Source: Desulfofalx alkaliphila DSM 12257 (lineage in GTDB: Bacteria; Bacillota; Desulfotomaculia; Desulfotomaculales; Desulfohalotomaculaceae). Taken from it: DNA of 64,000 nucleotides. Position 1 is the first letter of the stretch, and each line of letters begins with the position of its first letter. The stretch is from positions 1 through 64,000 of the forward strand of contig NZ_JONT01000002.1 in assembly GCF_000711975.1 (NCBI RefSeq), written 5' to 3'. This document shows, piece after piece, positions 27,344 to 35,547 of the stretch. Under the pieces are notes generated by a model, which was given only the letters and a program-made list of their open reading frames with translations, had not been told where the DNA came from and did no database searches. The position numbers and the translations under genes are program-made.

Positions 27344-28222
27344 TTGAAACGTTTTCTAGTATTATTACTGGCCCTGGTAATGGGCTTAGCCCTAATGGGT
27401 TGTCAGAGTCAGGAACCTGCCGATAACGATCAACAAAGTGCAGAGCCGGAAATTAAAGACGTAATACTGGCCACCACCACCAGCACCCAGGACAGCGGTT
27501 TGTTAGATGTGCTGGAACCAATGTTTGAGGAGCAAACCGGTTACAACATTAAGACCGTTGCTGTTGGTACCGGCCAGGCATTGAGTATGGGTGAAAAGGG
27601 TGAAGCAGATGTGCTGCTAACCCACGCCATGGCGGCAGAGAAAGAATTGGTGGATTCCGGAGCAGTAGTTAACTACCAGCTGGTTATGCACAACGACTTT
27701 GTAATAGTTGGGCCACCTGCTGATCCTGCAGGCATTAAAGAGCTGGCAACTGCCAAGGAAGCCTTAGCTAAAATAGCAGAGACCGGAAGCGTATTTGTAT
27801 CCAGGGGTGACGATTCCGGCACCCATAAGCAAGAGCTGGCCCTTTGGAAAGATGCCGGTATTGAACCTGCCGGAGATTGGTATGTGGAAACAGGAAGCGG
27901 CATGGGTAAAACCTTAGCAGTGGCTAACGAAAAGGAAGGCTACACCCTTACCGACCGGGCCACCTACCTGGCACATCAGCAAAACCTTGAGTCAGAAATA
28001 CTGCTGGAAGGCGACGCTGTGTTGCTAAACATTTACCACGTTATGCAAGTTAACCCCGAAAAATTTGAAAAAGTCAATGGACCTGGGGCAAAGGCCTTTG
28101 TAGAATTTATGATTGACCCTGCCACCCAGGATGTTATTAAAGAATTTGGTGTAGACCAGTATGGTCAGCCCTTGTTCTTCCCGGATGCCCATACCACTGT
28201 AGAGGAATTGTTAGGCCAATAA
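27344..28222 (+). CDS. Tungstate/molybdate ABC transporter substrate-binding lipoprotein (TupA-like)
   Basis: 292 residues. It has a lipoprotein signal (hydrophobic stretch then LALMGCQS; acylated Cys at 20) and a periplasmic-binding domain beginning VILATTTSTQDSGLLDVLEPMFEEQTG, the TupA signature region. SRGDDSGTHKQELALWKDAGI is also typical. The start is TTG behind AGGAGG. It captures tungstate (or molybdate) outside the membrane. The permease and ATPase genes that normally follow are missing here; instead a second riboswitch begins 28 bases after the stop. Confidence 0.88.
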   Translation: MKRFLVLLLALVMGLALMGCQSQEPADNDQQSAEPEIKDVILATTTSTQDSGLLDVLEPMFEEQTGYNIKTVAVGTGQALSMGEKGEADVLLTHAMAAEKELVDSGAVVNYQLVMHNDFVIVGPPADPAGIKELATAKEALAKIAETGSVFVSRGDDSGTHKQELALWKDAGIEPAGDWYVETGSGMGKTLAVANEKEGYTLTDRATYLAHQQNLESEILLEGDAVLLNIYHVMQVNPEKFEKVNGPGAKAFVEFMIDPATQDVIKEFGVDQYGQPLFFPDAHTTVEELLGQ

Positions 28223-28249
28223 CAGTTTAATCTAAAACTAAATACTAAG

Positions 28250-28346
28250 TTCTCCGAGCAATAACGCCTACAGCAATAAGCCATGGTGTTATAGCCGATA
28301 GGGTTAACAGGGAAACCCGTTAGCCTCCCCCTTTGGAAAGGAGAGC
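28250..28346 (+). promoter_or_regulatory. Moco-family riboswitch 2 (between tupA and unknown genes)
   Basis: The conserved blocks are TCTCCGAG, CCGATAGGGTT, GGGAAACC, GTTAGCCTCCC and GGAAAGGAGA. TCTCC and GGAGA close the outer stem. The inner stem AATAAC/GTTAT encloses GCCTACAG...GCCATGG, as in riboswitch 1. No terminator separates it from tupA, so read-through transcripts may enter it. Its own terminator lies at 28407-28458. Confidence 0.88.
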
Positions 28347-28406
28347 GTTTTCCGGACAATCTTGTAGAAAGGCTACAGTTGTTGATGCCTTCATTTTGTG
28401 ATGCAC

Positions 28407-28458
28407 AAAACAGTCTGGTCAGTGTCTGCTTTTTAAAGGGTACTGCCAGACTGTTTTT
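28407..28458 (+). terminator. Expression-platform terminator of riboswitch 2
   Basis: AACAGTCTGG pairs with CCAGACTGTT (with one bulge region inside), followed by TTTTTG. The next gene starts 26 bases later. Confidence 0.8.
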
Positions 28459-28484
28459 GTTATATAAGGAAAGAGGTGTTTAGT

Positions 28485-28919
28485 TTGAAGGGGCGATACC
28501 GGCTGTTGGTTTCTTTTCCTGTGGGGGATGTTGTGGGGCATTATGGTGCGGAAGAAAAACAGTTACATGACCTTGCGGAAACACTGGGCGGGTTTAAAGA
28601 TCGGGTCTTTGATATGTACCTTGAGTTTTCCCTGTTGGCTGATAAGGGGATGCTAATTAGGCAAGAATACGGCACCTGCAGAGGAAATATGACCGTTTCC
28701 TTTTACTACCCGCCAACTGTGTCAGTGGATGAAAGGCGTCAACAGATAATTAATATATTGCTGAAAAAATACCTGCACGAGCCGGTGTACCCACGGCCCG
28801 GAATATATGTGGTTCAAGACAAGGATGAGAATTACAGGCTGCTTAAGACCTCAAACGAACATGTAATATCCAGCAGTTACAACAGTTCAAATAATACAGT
28901 ATCTAAGTATTTACATTAG
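28485..28919 (+). CDS. Unknown protein controlled by a Moco-family riboswitch
   Basis: A 144-residue protein, not recognised. It is soluble, without signal peptide or membrane segment; it has a single cysteine (GTCRGN) and a C-terminus rich in Ser and Asn. TTG 28485 has AGAGGTG six bases ahead; GTG 28476 is the alternative. Its position behind riboswitch 2 and next to tupA implies a role in molybdenum or tungsten handling, but nothing in the sequence gives a reaction. It overlaps the ribosome site of the following gene. Confidence 0.7.
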   Translation: MKGRYRLLVSFPVGDVVGHYGAEEKQLHDLAETLGGFKDRVFDMYLEFSLLADKGMLIRQEYGTCRGNMTVSFYYPPTVSVDERRQQIINILLKKYLHEPVYPRPGIYVVQDKDENYRLLKTSNEHVISSSYNSSNNTVSKYLH

Positions 28920-28929
28920 GGTGATTACT

Positions 28930-29370
28930 ATGAATGTTTTGCTAAAAGAACCCTTTAATAATCAAAAACTGGTTATAAATATCGGTAAGGAGATTTGTAA
29001 GATTACTCCAAAACGAACCCGAGAGATATTTTTAGAAATGCTATATTATATCTACAGCGTTACTAAGCAAGTAAACGCCTGCCAAAACAAGGATATATAC
29101 CTCAATCAATTGGTTAAGGGCTGTGCCTTATACTTTTATTTACGTATGCTGCGGCAGAGAATCATGCCGAATAATTTAAAAACTTCTGTTGCCGTTAATC
29201 TATTAATATTGAGCTTTGGTATTTTGAAAGAAGATTTGCTTTTTGTAGAGCACTGTAAGCATGAAAATGATGGTGAGGAGATCTTCTTCGCCCGTTATTT
29301 TGGGGAGGATAAAGAACTTGAAATTATCCTCGCACAAACATGCGAAGAATATCTTAAGCCTGCCATATAA
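28930..29370 (+). CDS. Unknown protein, second gene behind riboswitch 2
   Basis: A 146-residue protein, not recognised. It is mostly helical in character, with hydrophobic but not clearly membrane-spanning stretches (MLYYIYSVTKQV, VAVNLLILSFGIL), several cysteines (EICKI, NACQ, GCAL, EHCKH, TCEE) and an acidic C-terminus. It follows the preceding gene by ten bases with GGGTGATT before the ATG, so both form one riboswitch-controlled unit. Confidence 0.7.
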   Translation: MNVLLKEPFNNQKLVINIGKEICKITPKRTREIFLEMLYYIYSVTKQVNACQNKDIYLNQLVKGCALYFYLRMLRQRIMPNNLKTSVAVNLLILSFGILKEDLLFVEHCKHENDGEEIFFARYFGEDKELEIILAQTCEEYLKPAI

Positions 29371-29380
29371 ATTTTTCCTG

Positions 29381-29408
29381 CCCTGAGCCCCCCTCGGGGT
29401 ATCTTTTT
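29381..29408 (+). terminator. Terminator after the unknown gene pair
   Basis: CCCTGAG (29381-29387) pairs with CTCGGGG (29393-29399) across five C, followed by TATCTTTTT. Confidence 0.75.
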
Positions 29409-29461
29409 AAAATAATGGTCAGGAGGTTTACTTCCAGCCCGAAGTATAGATTTTTATTATA

Positions 29462-29482
29462 TTTAGCGCTAAAAACGCTAAA
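29462..29482 (+). promoter_or_regulatory. Inverted repeat ahead of the exported hydrogenase operon
   Basis: TTTAGCG and CGCTAAA form a perfect seven-base inverted repeat 17 bases before the start codon, downstream of an AT-rich stretch (TTTTTATTATATTTAGC). It may be an operator or a 5' mRNA hairpin next to the ribosome site. Confidence 0.4.
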
Positions 29483-29499
29483 GTAAAGGGGGTAAGTAT

Positions 29500-31071
29500 A
29501 TGGAAAAAAAGGCACATGAAAAAGAAGTGACCAGGCGCGGTTTCCTTAAAATGATGGGAACACTGGGCCTGGTCGGTGCCACAGCTACCGCTTTAGCCGG
29601 CTGTGGTTCCAAAGAATCTGCCGGCGGAGGTGGATGGCTGCCCCAGCAGTACCAGGCGGCCGGTACATGGCCGACACAGGTGCGGGGGCGGGTTCCATTG
29701 GATCCCTTCAGTCCGTCGCTGAGTAGGGATGACAAGAAGTGTATTCTGTGTGGGCAATGTTTAGAGGTGTGTCAAAGGGTTCAGTCGGTTTTTGGATACT
29801 ATGAGCTTCCGGTAAAAAATGACGTAATCTGTGTCAACTGCGGCCAGTGTTCTCTGTGGTGTCCCACTGCTGCCATCACAGAAAGGGATGAAACCCAAAA
29901 GGTTTTTGATGCCTTGCAAGACCCCGATAAGATCGTTATTGTGCAAACGGCTCCGGCCACCAGGGTGGCCCTTGGTGAGGAATTCGGTTTGCCCCCGGGT
30001 TCATGGGTTGAAGGACAGCAGGTTGCAGCATTAAAGGCCTTGGGTTTTGATAAAGTATTTGATACAAACTTTACCGCTGATCTGACAATTATGGAAGAAG
30101 GCATGGAGTTAATAGCAAGGGCCACCGGTAAAAAAGACCCCAACAAATATCCCCTACCACAATTTACATCGTGCAGTCCCGGTTGGGTTAAGTTTTGTGA
30201 ATACTACTACCCAGACTTAATTCCTCATCTGTCAACTGCCAAGTCACCGCAGCAAATGTTTGGTGCACTGGCAAAGACCTATTTTGCTGAAAAAAATAAT
30301 GTAGACCCCAAAAATATCGTATCGGTATCAATAATGCCCTGCACTGCTAAAAAGTTTGAAGCATCCCGGCCTGAATTTAACGATGCCCAAACCTACTGGG
30401 GTCTGGATGAAGAAATTAGAGACGTTGATGTGGTGCTAACTACCAGGGAACTGGCCAGAATGATTAAGGCCAAAGGCATTGACCTTCCTTCATTGCCTGA
30501 GGAAAAGTATGATTCCTTAATGGGTGAAGGTTCCGGGGCAGGTTTGATATTCGGTGCCACCGGAGGAGTTATGGAGGCAGCGGCCCGCACAGCATATTTT
30601 GTCATCTCCGGGGGGCAATCAGCGCCAATTCTCTTTAATTTGACCCCGGTTCGCGGCTTGGAGGGTGTAAAGGAGGCTGAGTTGGATATTCCGGGCTTTG
30701 GCACCTTGCGTGTGGCGGTTATTCATGGTCTAGGTAACGCTCGGCCCATACTGGAAGCGGTTCGTCGGGGTGAATCCCCATATCACTTTATTGAGTTTAT
30801 GTGCTGCCCGGGCGGTTGTATATCAGGAGGCGGGCAACCGCGTACTTCACTGCCGCCTTCCGATGCAGTGCGTCAAGCACGCCTGGATATGCTCTATAAA
30901 AAGGATGATTCCTATGAACTGAGAGAAAGCCATGAAAACAAAGAAGTACTTGAACTCTACAAAAGCTTCCTGAAAGAACCTCTTAGTCCCTTGGCCTACG
31001 ATCTGCTGCACACCGAGTATACCGGAAGGGGAAGTTATCTTAAAGCGTTACCCTTGGAAAAATTAAGTTAA
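29500..31071 (+). CDS. Tat-exported [FeFe]-hydrogenase catalytic subunit
   Basis: 523 residues. A twin-arginine signal (VTRRGFLKMMG) is followed by a hydrophobic stretch ending in a lipobox-like LAGCG, so the enzyme should sit outside the cytoplasmic membrane, possibly lipid-anchored. Then come two [4Fe-4S] clusters (CILCGQCLEVC, CVNCGQCSLWCP) and the H-cluster domain: TSCSPGW (near 223), MPCTAKK (near 278), CCPGGCISGGG (near 434). It lacks the N-terminal [2Fe-2S] domain of HydA. With the two next genes it forms a membrane-bound H2 enzyme. Confidence 0.92.
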   Translation: MEKKAHEKEVTRRGFLKMMGTLGLVGATATALAGCGSKESAGGGGWLPQQYQAAGTWPTQVRGRVPLDPFSPSLSRDDKKCILCGQCLEVCQRVQSVFGYYELPVKNDVICVNCGQCSLWCPTAAITERDETQKVFDALQDPDKIVIVQTAPATRVALGEEFGLPPGSWVEGQQVAALKALGFDKVFDTNFTADLTIMEEGMELIARATGKKDPNKYPLPQFTSCSPGWVKFCEYYYPDLIPHLSTAKSPQQMFGALAKTYFAEKNNVDPKNIVSVSIMPCTAKKFEASRPEFNDAQTYWGLDEEIRDVDVVLTTRELARMIKAKGIDLPSLPEEKYDSLMGEGSGAGLIFGATGGVMEAAARTAYFVISGGQSAPILFNLTPVRGLEGVKEAELDIPGFGTLRVAVIHGLGNARPILEAVRRGESPYHFIEFMCCPGGCISGGGQPRTSLPPSDAVRQARLDMLYKKDDSYELRESHENKEVLELYKSFLKEPLSPLAYDLLHTEYTGRGSYLKALPLEKLS

Positions 31072-31097
31072 CCTAAAAGGGTTGGAGGTGAAATCTA

Positions 31098-31904
31098 ATG
31101 GCATATGTTAAATTTGACACGCCGGGTAAGGGCGTGTTGGTAGACTTAACAAAATGCGTTGGTTGCGGCAGTTGTTCATTGGCCTGTAAATTGTGGAACG
31201 ACTTAGGGCACGATGATGAGGTTCCCGACCAAGGCCCGGATGCTAAATTGAGCGACAAAAACTGGACGGCAGTTAAATTCTTTGCTTTGGAGAAAGATAA
31301 TGAGCCGGTATATCGCTTTGTGAAAAACCAGTGCCTGCACTGTCAGCATCCGGCATGTGAATCTGCTTGTTTTTCCAGAGCATTTCAGCGTACGGAAAAC
31401 GGCCCCGTCGTTTATTACCCGCATCTTTGTGTTGGCTGCCGTTATTGTATGCTGGCCTGTCCCTTTGATGTTCCTAAGTTTCAATGGGATAAATCCTTCC
31501 CGCTGGTTACCAAGTGCCAAATGTGCTCAAGCAGGGTAGATAAGGGTGAAGCTCCGGCCTGTGTGGGTGTGTGTCCCACCAATGTGATGACTTATGGCGA
31601 TCGGGATGAACTGTTGGCAATGGCCAGAAAGACCATAGAAAGTGATGACAAATATATAAAACACATCTATGGGGAACATGAGGCGGGCGGTACCAATTGG
31701 CTTTATATATCTGACATACCCTTTGAAAAATTGGGATTCCGTACCGATGTTACAACCAGGCCGATACAGGAATACAGTCATGAGTTTTTGAAATATACCC
31801 CTCCTGTGATTGTTGCCTGGGGCGGCCTCCTTTCGGCAATGTACGTTTACACTAAACGGCGCAAAGAAGTTGCCGGTAAGGACAAGAAAGATGTACCAAT
31901 GTAA
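31098..31904 (+). CDS. Ferredoxin-type electron-transfer subunit (DmsB/HybA-like)
   Basis: 268 residues with four [4Fe-4S] motifs of the DmsB/NrfC type: CVGCGSCSLACKLW, CLHCQHPACESAC, CVGCRYCMLACPFD and CQMCSSRVDKGEAPACVGVCP. A single hydrophobic segment lies near the C-terminus (VIVAWGGLLSAMYVY), probably a membrane anchor. It has no signal peptide of its own, so it would be exported together with the Tat-carrying hydrogenase subunit. It carries electrons between that subunit and the NrfD-like protein. Confidence 0.92.
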   Translation: MAYVKFDTPGKGVLVDLTKCVGCGSCSLACKLWNDLGHDDEVPDQGPDAKLSDKNWTAVKFFALEKDNEPVYRFVKNQCLHCQHPACESACFSRAFQRTENGPVVYYPHLCVGCRYCMLACPFDVPKFQWDKSFPLVTKCQMCSSRVDKGEAPACVGVCPTNVMTYGDRDELLAMARKTIESDDKYIKHIYGEHEAGGTNWLYISDIPFEKLGFRTDVTTRPIQEYSHEFLKYTPPVIVAWGGLLSAMYVYTKRRKEVAGKDKKDVPM

Positions 31905-31928
31905 CGGTTAAGTAAAGGAGGTAAAAGG

Positions 31929-33071
31929 ATGGAAGCTCAATCTTCCAAATGGGTATTTAGAATGACGCCAATAAGATTTTTGCTGCTTATTTTGGCGGGA
32001 GTGGCGGCGGCTTTGGCGGTGTATCGTTTGGTTGTGGGCTTAGGGGCCACCACCAATCTTAATGACCACTGGCCCTGGGGCTTGTGGATTGGGTTTGACG
32101 TATTAACAGGTGTTGCCTTGGCCGGCGGCGGCTACAGTGTGGCGCTGATAGCACATATTTTGCATATTGAAAAGTTTAACGTTATTGCCCGCAGTGCCAT
32201 GCTCACTTCCCTCTTGGGTTATTTGTTGGTAATGATCGGTTTGTTCTTGGATATCGGTCAGTGGTTCAACTTCTGGCGTCCCTTTGTGTCATGGGGTTAC
32301 CACTCAGTGCTCTTTGAAGTGTTCTGGTGTGTGTCACTGTATACCACCGTACAGGTGTTAGAATTCGGTGAAATTGGTACAGAGAAGGTTGCCAAGTCTT
32401 GGCACAGATTATTTGCTAAGGCCATGCCCTTTCTGCTAATAGTCGGTGTGCTTTTGCCCACCTTACACCAATCTTCACTGGGTGCCCTGTACTTAACCCA
32501 GGTGGGTAAACTGCATCCCCTGTGGTGGTCACCCTATATCGGCCTGTTCTTCTTAATGTCGTCATTTTTTGTGGGCCCGGCCATGGTAACGGTGGAGACC
32601 TCCCTTGCGGGCAGAGCATGGAAGCACTGGGTAGATGTTAAGATTATCCGCAGCTTACAAAGAATTGGTGTTACCGTCATGCTCATGTATCTAATTCTAA
32701 AAATATGGGACTTATTCGCCCGGGACGCCATGCAATATGTATTTGCCGGTGGACTGGAGTCAACGATGTTTCTAATAGAAATGGGCCTTGGCGTAATTAT
32801 ACCGATAATTATTTTCTTCATCCCCTGGGGTAAGACCAGGGCAGGTCTGATTACCGCCGGTGCATTGGTGGCCTTGGGTGTAATTATTAACCGGATGAAT
32901 GTTGTAATTGTTGGTATGATAGGTTATAGTGGTGCAGGGTACATTCCTTCTGCAATAGAAATATTGGTCACCGTTGGTCTGGTGGCAGGCGGTGCTCTGG
33001 CTTACTGTTTCATCTGTGATAACTTCAGAATATTAGACCACCAGGAAGAACAACATAAAGTAGCACAGTAA
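31929..33071 (+). CDS. NrfD/HybB-like integral membrane subunit
   Basis: 380 residues with about nine or ten transmembrane segments and the family motif NDHWPWGLWIGFDVLTGVALAGG near the N-terminus. In related complexes this subunit exchanges electrons and protons with the menaquinone pool. AAAGGAGG precedes the start, and 24 bases separate it from the ferredoxin gene. There are no heme ligands of the cytochrome b type. Confidence 0.92.
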   Translation: MEAQSSKWVFRMTPIRFLLLILAGVAAALAVYRLVVGLGATTNLNDHWPWGLWIGFDVLTGVALAGGGYSVALIAHILHIEKFNVIARSAMLTSLLGYLLVMIGLFLDIGQWFNFWRPFVSWGYHSVLFEVFWCVSLYTTVQVLEFGEIGTEKVAKSWHRLFAKAMPFLLIVGVLLPTLHQSSLGALYLTQVGKLHPLWWSPYIGLFFLMSSFFVGPAMVTVETSLAGRAWKHWVDVKIIRSLQRIGVTVMLMYLILKIWDLFARDAMQYVFAGGLESTMFLIEMGLGVIIPIIIFFIPWGKTRAGLITAGALVALGVIINRMNVVIVGMIGYSGAGYIPSAIEILVTVGLVAGGALAYCFICDNFRILDHQEEQHKVAQ

Positions 33072-33114
33072 CAATTAAATATAGCATAAAATAATAACAA
33101 CACGGGGTGACATA

Positions 33115-34662
33115 ATGTTAAAAAACTTTACAAACGAACCATTATTAAACTTTAATGACGCTAAAGTGGTAGCAAATTTTAAGGAAGCATTGGAGGAGGC
33201 ACAAGGGCAACTGGGTCAGCATTACCCACTGGTCATTGGCGGTGAATCCACCTATACCGATGAGAAAATAGTATCTATTAACCCCTCATCTCAAGAGCAG
33301 GTGGTGGGCTATGCATCCAAGGCTTCAATTGAGCAAGCACAAGTTGCCATTGACGCTGCGGAAAAGGCCTTTGACAGCTGGGCCAGGGTTAATCCCAAAG
33401 AAAGGGCGGCATGTCTTTTTAAAGCAGCGGCCATAATGAGGGAAAGAAAATATCAATTATCAAGCTGGTTAGTTTTAGAATCAGGAAAGAATTGGGCAGA
33501 GGCCGATGCAGATACAGCCGAAGCCATCGACTTTCTGGAATTCTATGGCCGAGAAATGTGCCGATTGGCAGAAACCCAGCCGCTGGTGAGGATTGACGGT
33601 GAAGATAATGAACTGGTGTATCTGCCGTTGGGTGTCGGTGTAGTAATTCCACCTTGGAATTTTCCCTTTGCCATTATGGCGGGTATGACAGCGGCCGCCA
33701 TAGTTGCGGGTAACACTGTGGTGCTGAAACCTGCCAGCAATACACCGGTCATTGCAGCTAAATTTGTAGAAATACTTAAAGAAGCAGGGGTGCCCGACGG
33801 GGTGGTAAACTTCTTGCCCGGCAGCGGCGGTGCCATAGGTGATTTCCTAGTTAGCAGCCCACAAATTAGCTTTGTTAATTTCACCGGCTCAAAAGAGGTG
33901 GGCCTAAGAATAAATGAATTGGCTGCCAAATACGTAAAGGGTCAACGGGCTATTAAGCGGGTGGCCTTGGAAATGGGCGGTAAAGATGCTATTCTTGTGG
34001 ACAGTTCAGCAGATTTAAACGCAGCGGCCACTGCCATTGTTGCATCGGCCTTTGGCTTCCAGGGGCAAAAGTGTTCAGCTTGCTCCAGGGCAGTTGTGCT
34101 CAGTGATGTTTATGACCAAGTGGTTGATTTGGTGCTGCAAAAGACCGGTGAGCTGACCGTTGGCCCAGCCACAGAAAACTTCCCCGTTGGCCCGGTGATA
34201 GACAAGGCTTCTCTGGAAAGAATTAAGAAATATATAGAAATTGGTAAAAGAGAAGGTGAACTGCTCACCGGGGGAGATACTCTTGAAAGTTTGGGTGGAT
34301 TTTATGTGCAGCCCACTATTTTCGGCAATGTTTCACCCCAAGCGGTGATTGCCCAGGAGGAAATATTTGGCCCTGTACTGGCCTTTATTAAAGCAGACAG
34401 TTTTGACCATGCCTTGGATATTGTTAACAACACTGAATATGGTTTAACCGGCTCAGTCTTTGCTAACGATCGTTTAAAAATCGAAAAAGCAAAGAAAGAG
34501 TTTCATGTGGGCAACTTCTACGTTAACCGCAAATGCACCGGTGCCTTGGTAGGGGTGCATCCCTTTGGCGGATTTAAAATGTCAGGCACTGACTCCAAGG
34601 CCGGTGGGAGAGATTATCTGCTCCACTTCACCCAACCGAAGTTAATATCAGAAAAGTACTAA
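33115..34662 (+). CDS. Aldehyde dehydrogenase (glutamate-semialdehyde / pyrroline-5-carboxylate type)
   Basis: 515 residues, NAD(P)-dependent aldehyde dehydrogenase superfamily. The N-terminal LLNFNDAKVVANFKEALEEAQ and overall length fit the RocA/PutA C-terminal branch (L-glutamate gamma-semialdehyde dehydrogenase). Active site: catalytic Glu in ALEMGGKDA and Cys in FGFQGQKCSACSR (near residue 321); PPWNFPFAIMAG is the coenzyme region. It follows the NrfD gene by 43 bases without a terminator, an unusual partner for a hydrogenase. No proline dehydrogenase is nearby. Confidence 0.88.
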   Translation: MLKNFTNEPLLNFNDAKVVANFKEALEEAQGQLGQHYPLVIGGESTYTDEKIVSINPSSQEQVVGYASKASIEQAQVAIDAAEKAFDSWARVNPKERAACLFKAAAIMRERKYQLSSWLVLESGKNWAEADADTAEAIDFLEFYGREMCRLAETQPLVRIDGEDNELVYLPLGVGVVIPPWNFPFAIMAGMTAAAIVAGNTVVLKPASNTPVIAAKFVEILKEAGVPDGVVNFLPGSGGAIGDFLVSSPQISFVNFTGSKEVGLRINELAAKYVKGQRAIKRVALEMGGKDAILVDSSADLNAAATAIVASAFGFQGQKCSACSRAVVLSDVYDQVVDLVLQKTGELTVGPATENFPVGPVIDKASLERIKKYIEIGKREGELLTGGDTLESLGGFYVQPTIFGNVSPQAVIAQEEIFGPVLAFIKADSFDHALDIVNNTEYGLTGSVFANDRLKIEKAKKEFHVGNFYVNRKCTGALVGVHPFGGFKMSGTDSKAGGRDYLLHFTQPKLISEKY

Positions 34663-34740
34663 AGACAAAAAAAGCCCCAAAAGAAGCTTTTACTTAGGGA
34701 TTGAAGAAAAACTTTAATGGACAGCTTCAAGCGGGCAATA

Positions 34741-34782
34741 AAGACCACATAGGAGTTTCTTATTCTCCTGTGTGGTCTTTTT
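34741..34782 (+). terminator. Terminator of the exported-hydrogenase operon
   Basis: AAGACCACATAGGAG pairs with CTCCTGTGTGGTCTT, followed by a T run. Confidence 0.85.
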
Positions 34783-34785
34783 CGT

Positions 34786-35104
34786 TATGCGTTAGTTGTT
34801 TTTCTACCATCAATGGATATAGGGACGGTGATGCAGACAAAGCCTTATTTAATCGCCCGCGGGGTGTTGCCATTGCTCCTGATGGTGCGATATTTATCAC
34901 TGACACGGGCAACCACGCTATACGAATGATTTATGATGGCAAGGTATATACAGTTGCCGGGAACGGATTTCCCGGGCATGTAGACGGGCAAGTTTTAAAG
35001 GCGCAGTTTTAGAACCCAACAGGTATTGTCATTGATAAAGCCGACTATATTTATGTCAGTGACACATTTAGGAGTCCCCTTATGCTCAAAGACGCACCCT
35101 CCTA
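34786..35104 (+). pseudogene. Remnant of an NHL-repeat protein
   Basis: Translation from about 34800 reads STINGYRDGDADKALFNRP, then RGVAIAPDGAIFITDTGNHAIRMI and VYTVAGNGFPGHVDGQVLKAQF, which are NHL beta-propeller repeats. A TAG at 35010-35012 then interrupts the frame. The same frame continues NPTGIVIDKADYIYVSDTF, another NHL blade, before sequence is lost at a terminator. The 5' end of a normal gene (signal peptide, more blades) is missing too. It is a truncated, interrupted fragment, not a working gene. Confidence 0.75.
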
Positions 35105-35119
35105 ATGGGGCTTTTTTTC
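35073..35119 (+). terminator. Terminator-like hairpin after the NHL remnant
   Basis: AGTCCCCTTA pairs with TAATGGGGCT, followed by seven T. From here to the riboswitch at 35326 I see no gene, only an imperfect inverted repeat (TGTTATACCA at 35221-35230 and TGGTATAGCA further on). Confidence 0.6.
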
Positions 35120-35325
35120 CTAATAAACAATTATTCATGAAGGAATATGCTTATTAACATAGAATAGAATAAGGCATTAACCATGTGCTTTTGGAACAAA
35201 AAGCATCCCAAAAAAGAACACTGTTATACCAAAATGTAACACTTTCCTGGTATAGCACTAAAAATCCAATTGGATAGCTTGTTTTTATTGGTACGCTTTT
35301 TGCTACGTTATTAATATAACTTAAT

Positions 35326-35422
35326 AGTCTCCGAGCCGTCAGATCTAAGGTATTATACTATGATCTTTCGGCCGTTAGGGTTTGATGGGAAACCGTTAAG
35401 CCTCCCGTTCGGAAAGGAGTAA
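35326..35422 (+). promoter_or_regulatory. Moco-family riboswitch 3
   Basis: The conserved blocks are CTCCGAG, GCCGTTAGGGTT, GGGAAACCGTTA, GCCTCCCG and GGAAAGGAG. CTCC and GGAG close the outer stem. The inner region CCG/CGG encloses a second stem, AGATC with GATCTTT, around TAAGG, a layout shared with riboswitch 4 but not with 1 and 2. A terminator follows at 35441-35486. Confidence 0.9.
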
Positions 35423-35440
35423 AGTAAATACTTGGTGTTT

Positions 35441-35486
35441 AAAAAGCCAGGATTACATGCTTCTTTGCTGTGATCCTGGCTTTTTA
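35441..35486 (+). terminator. Expression-platform terminator of riboswitch 3
   Basis: AAAAAGCCAGGAT pairs with ATCCTGGCTTTTT. It separates the aptamer from the next gene. Confidence 0.85.
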
Positions 35487-35547
35487 TAAACCTAGCCGGA
35501 AGCCCGCCGATGATGGCTGTTTAGTAGTTAACTTGGAGGTAATAGTG

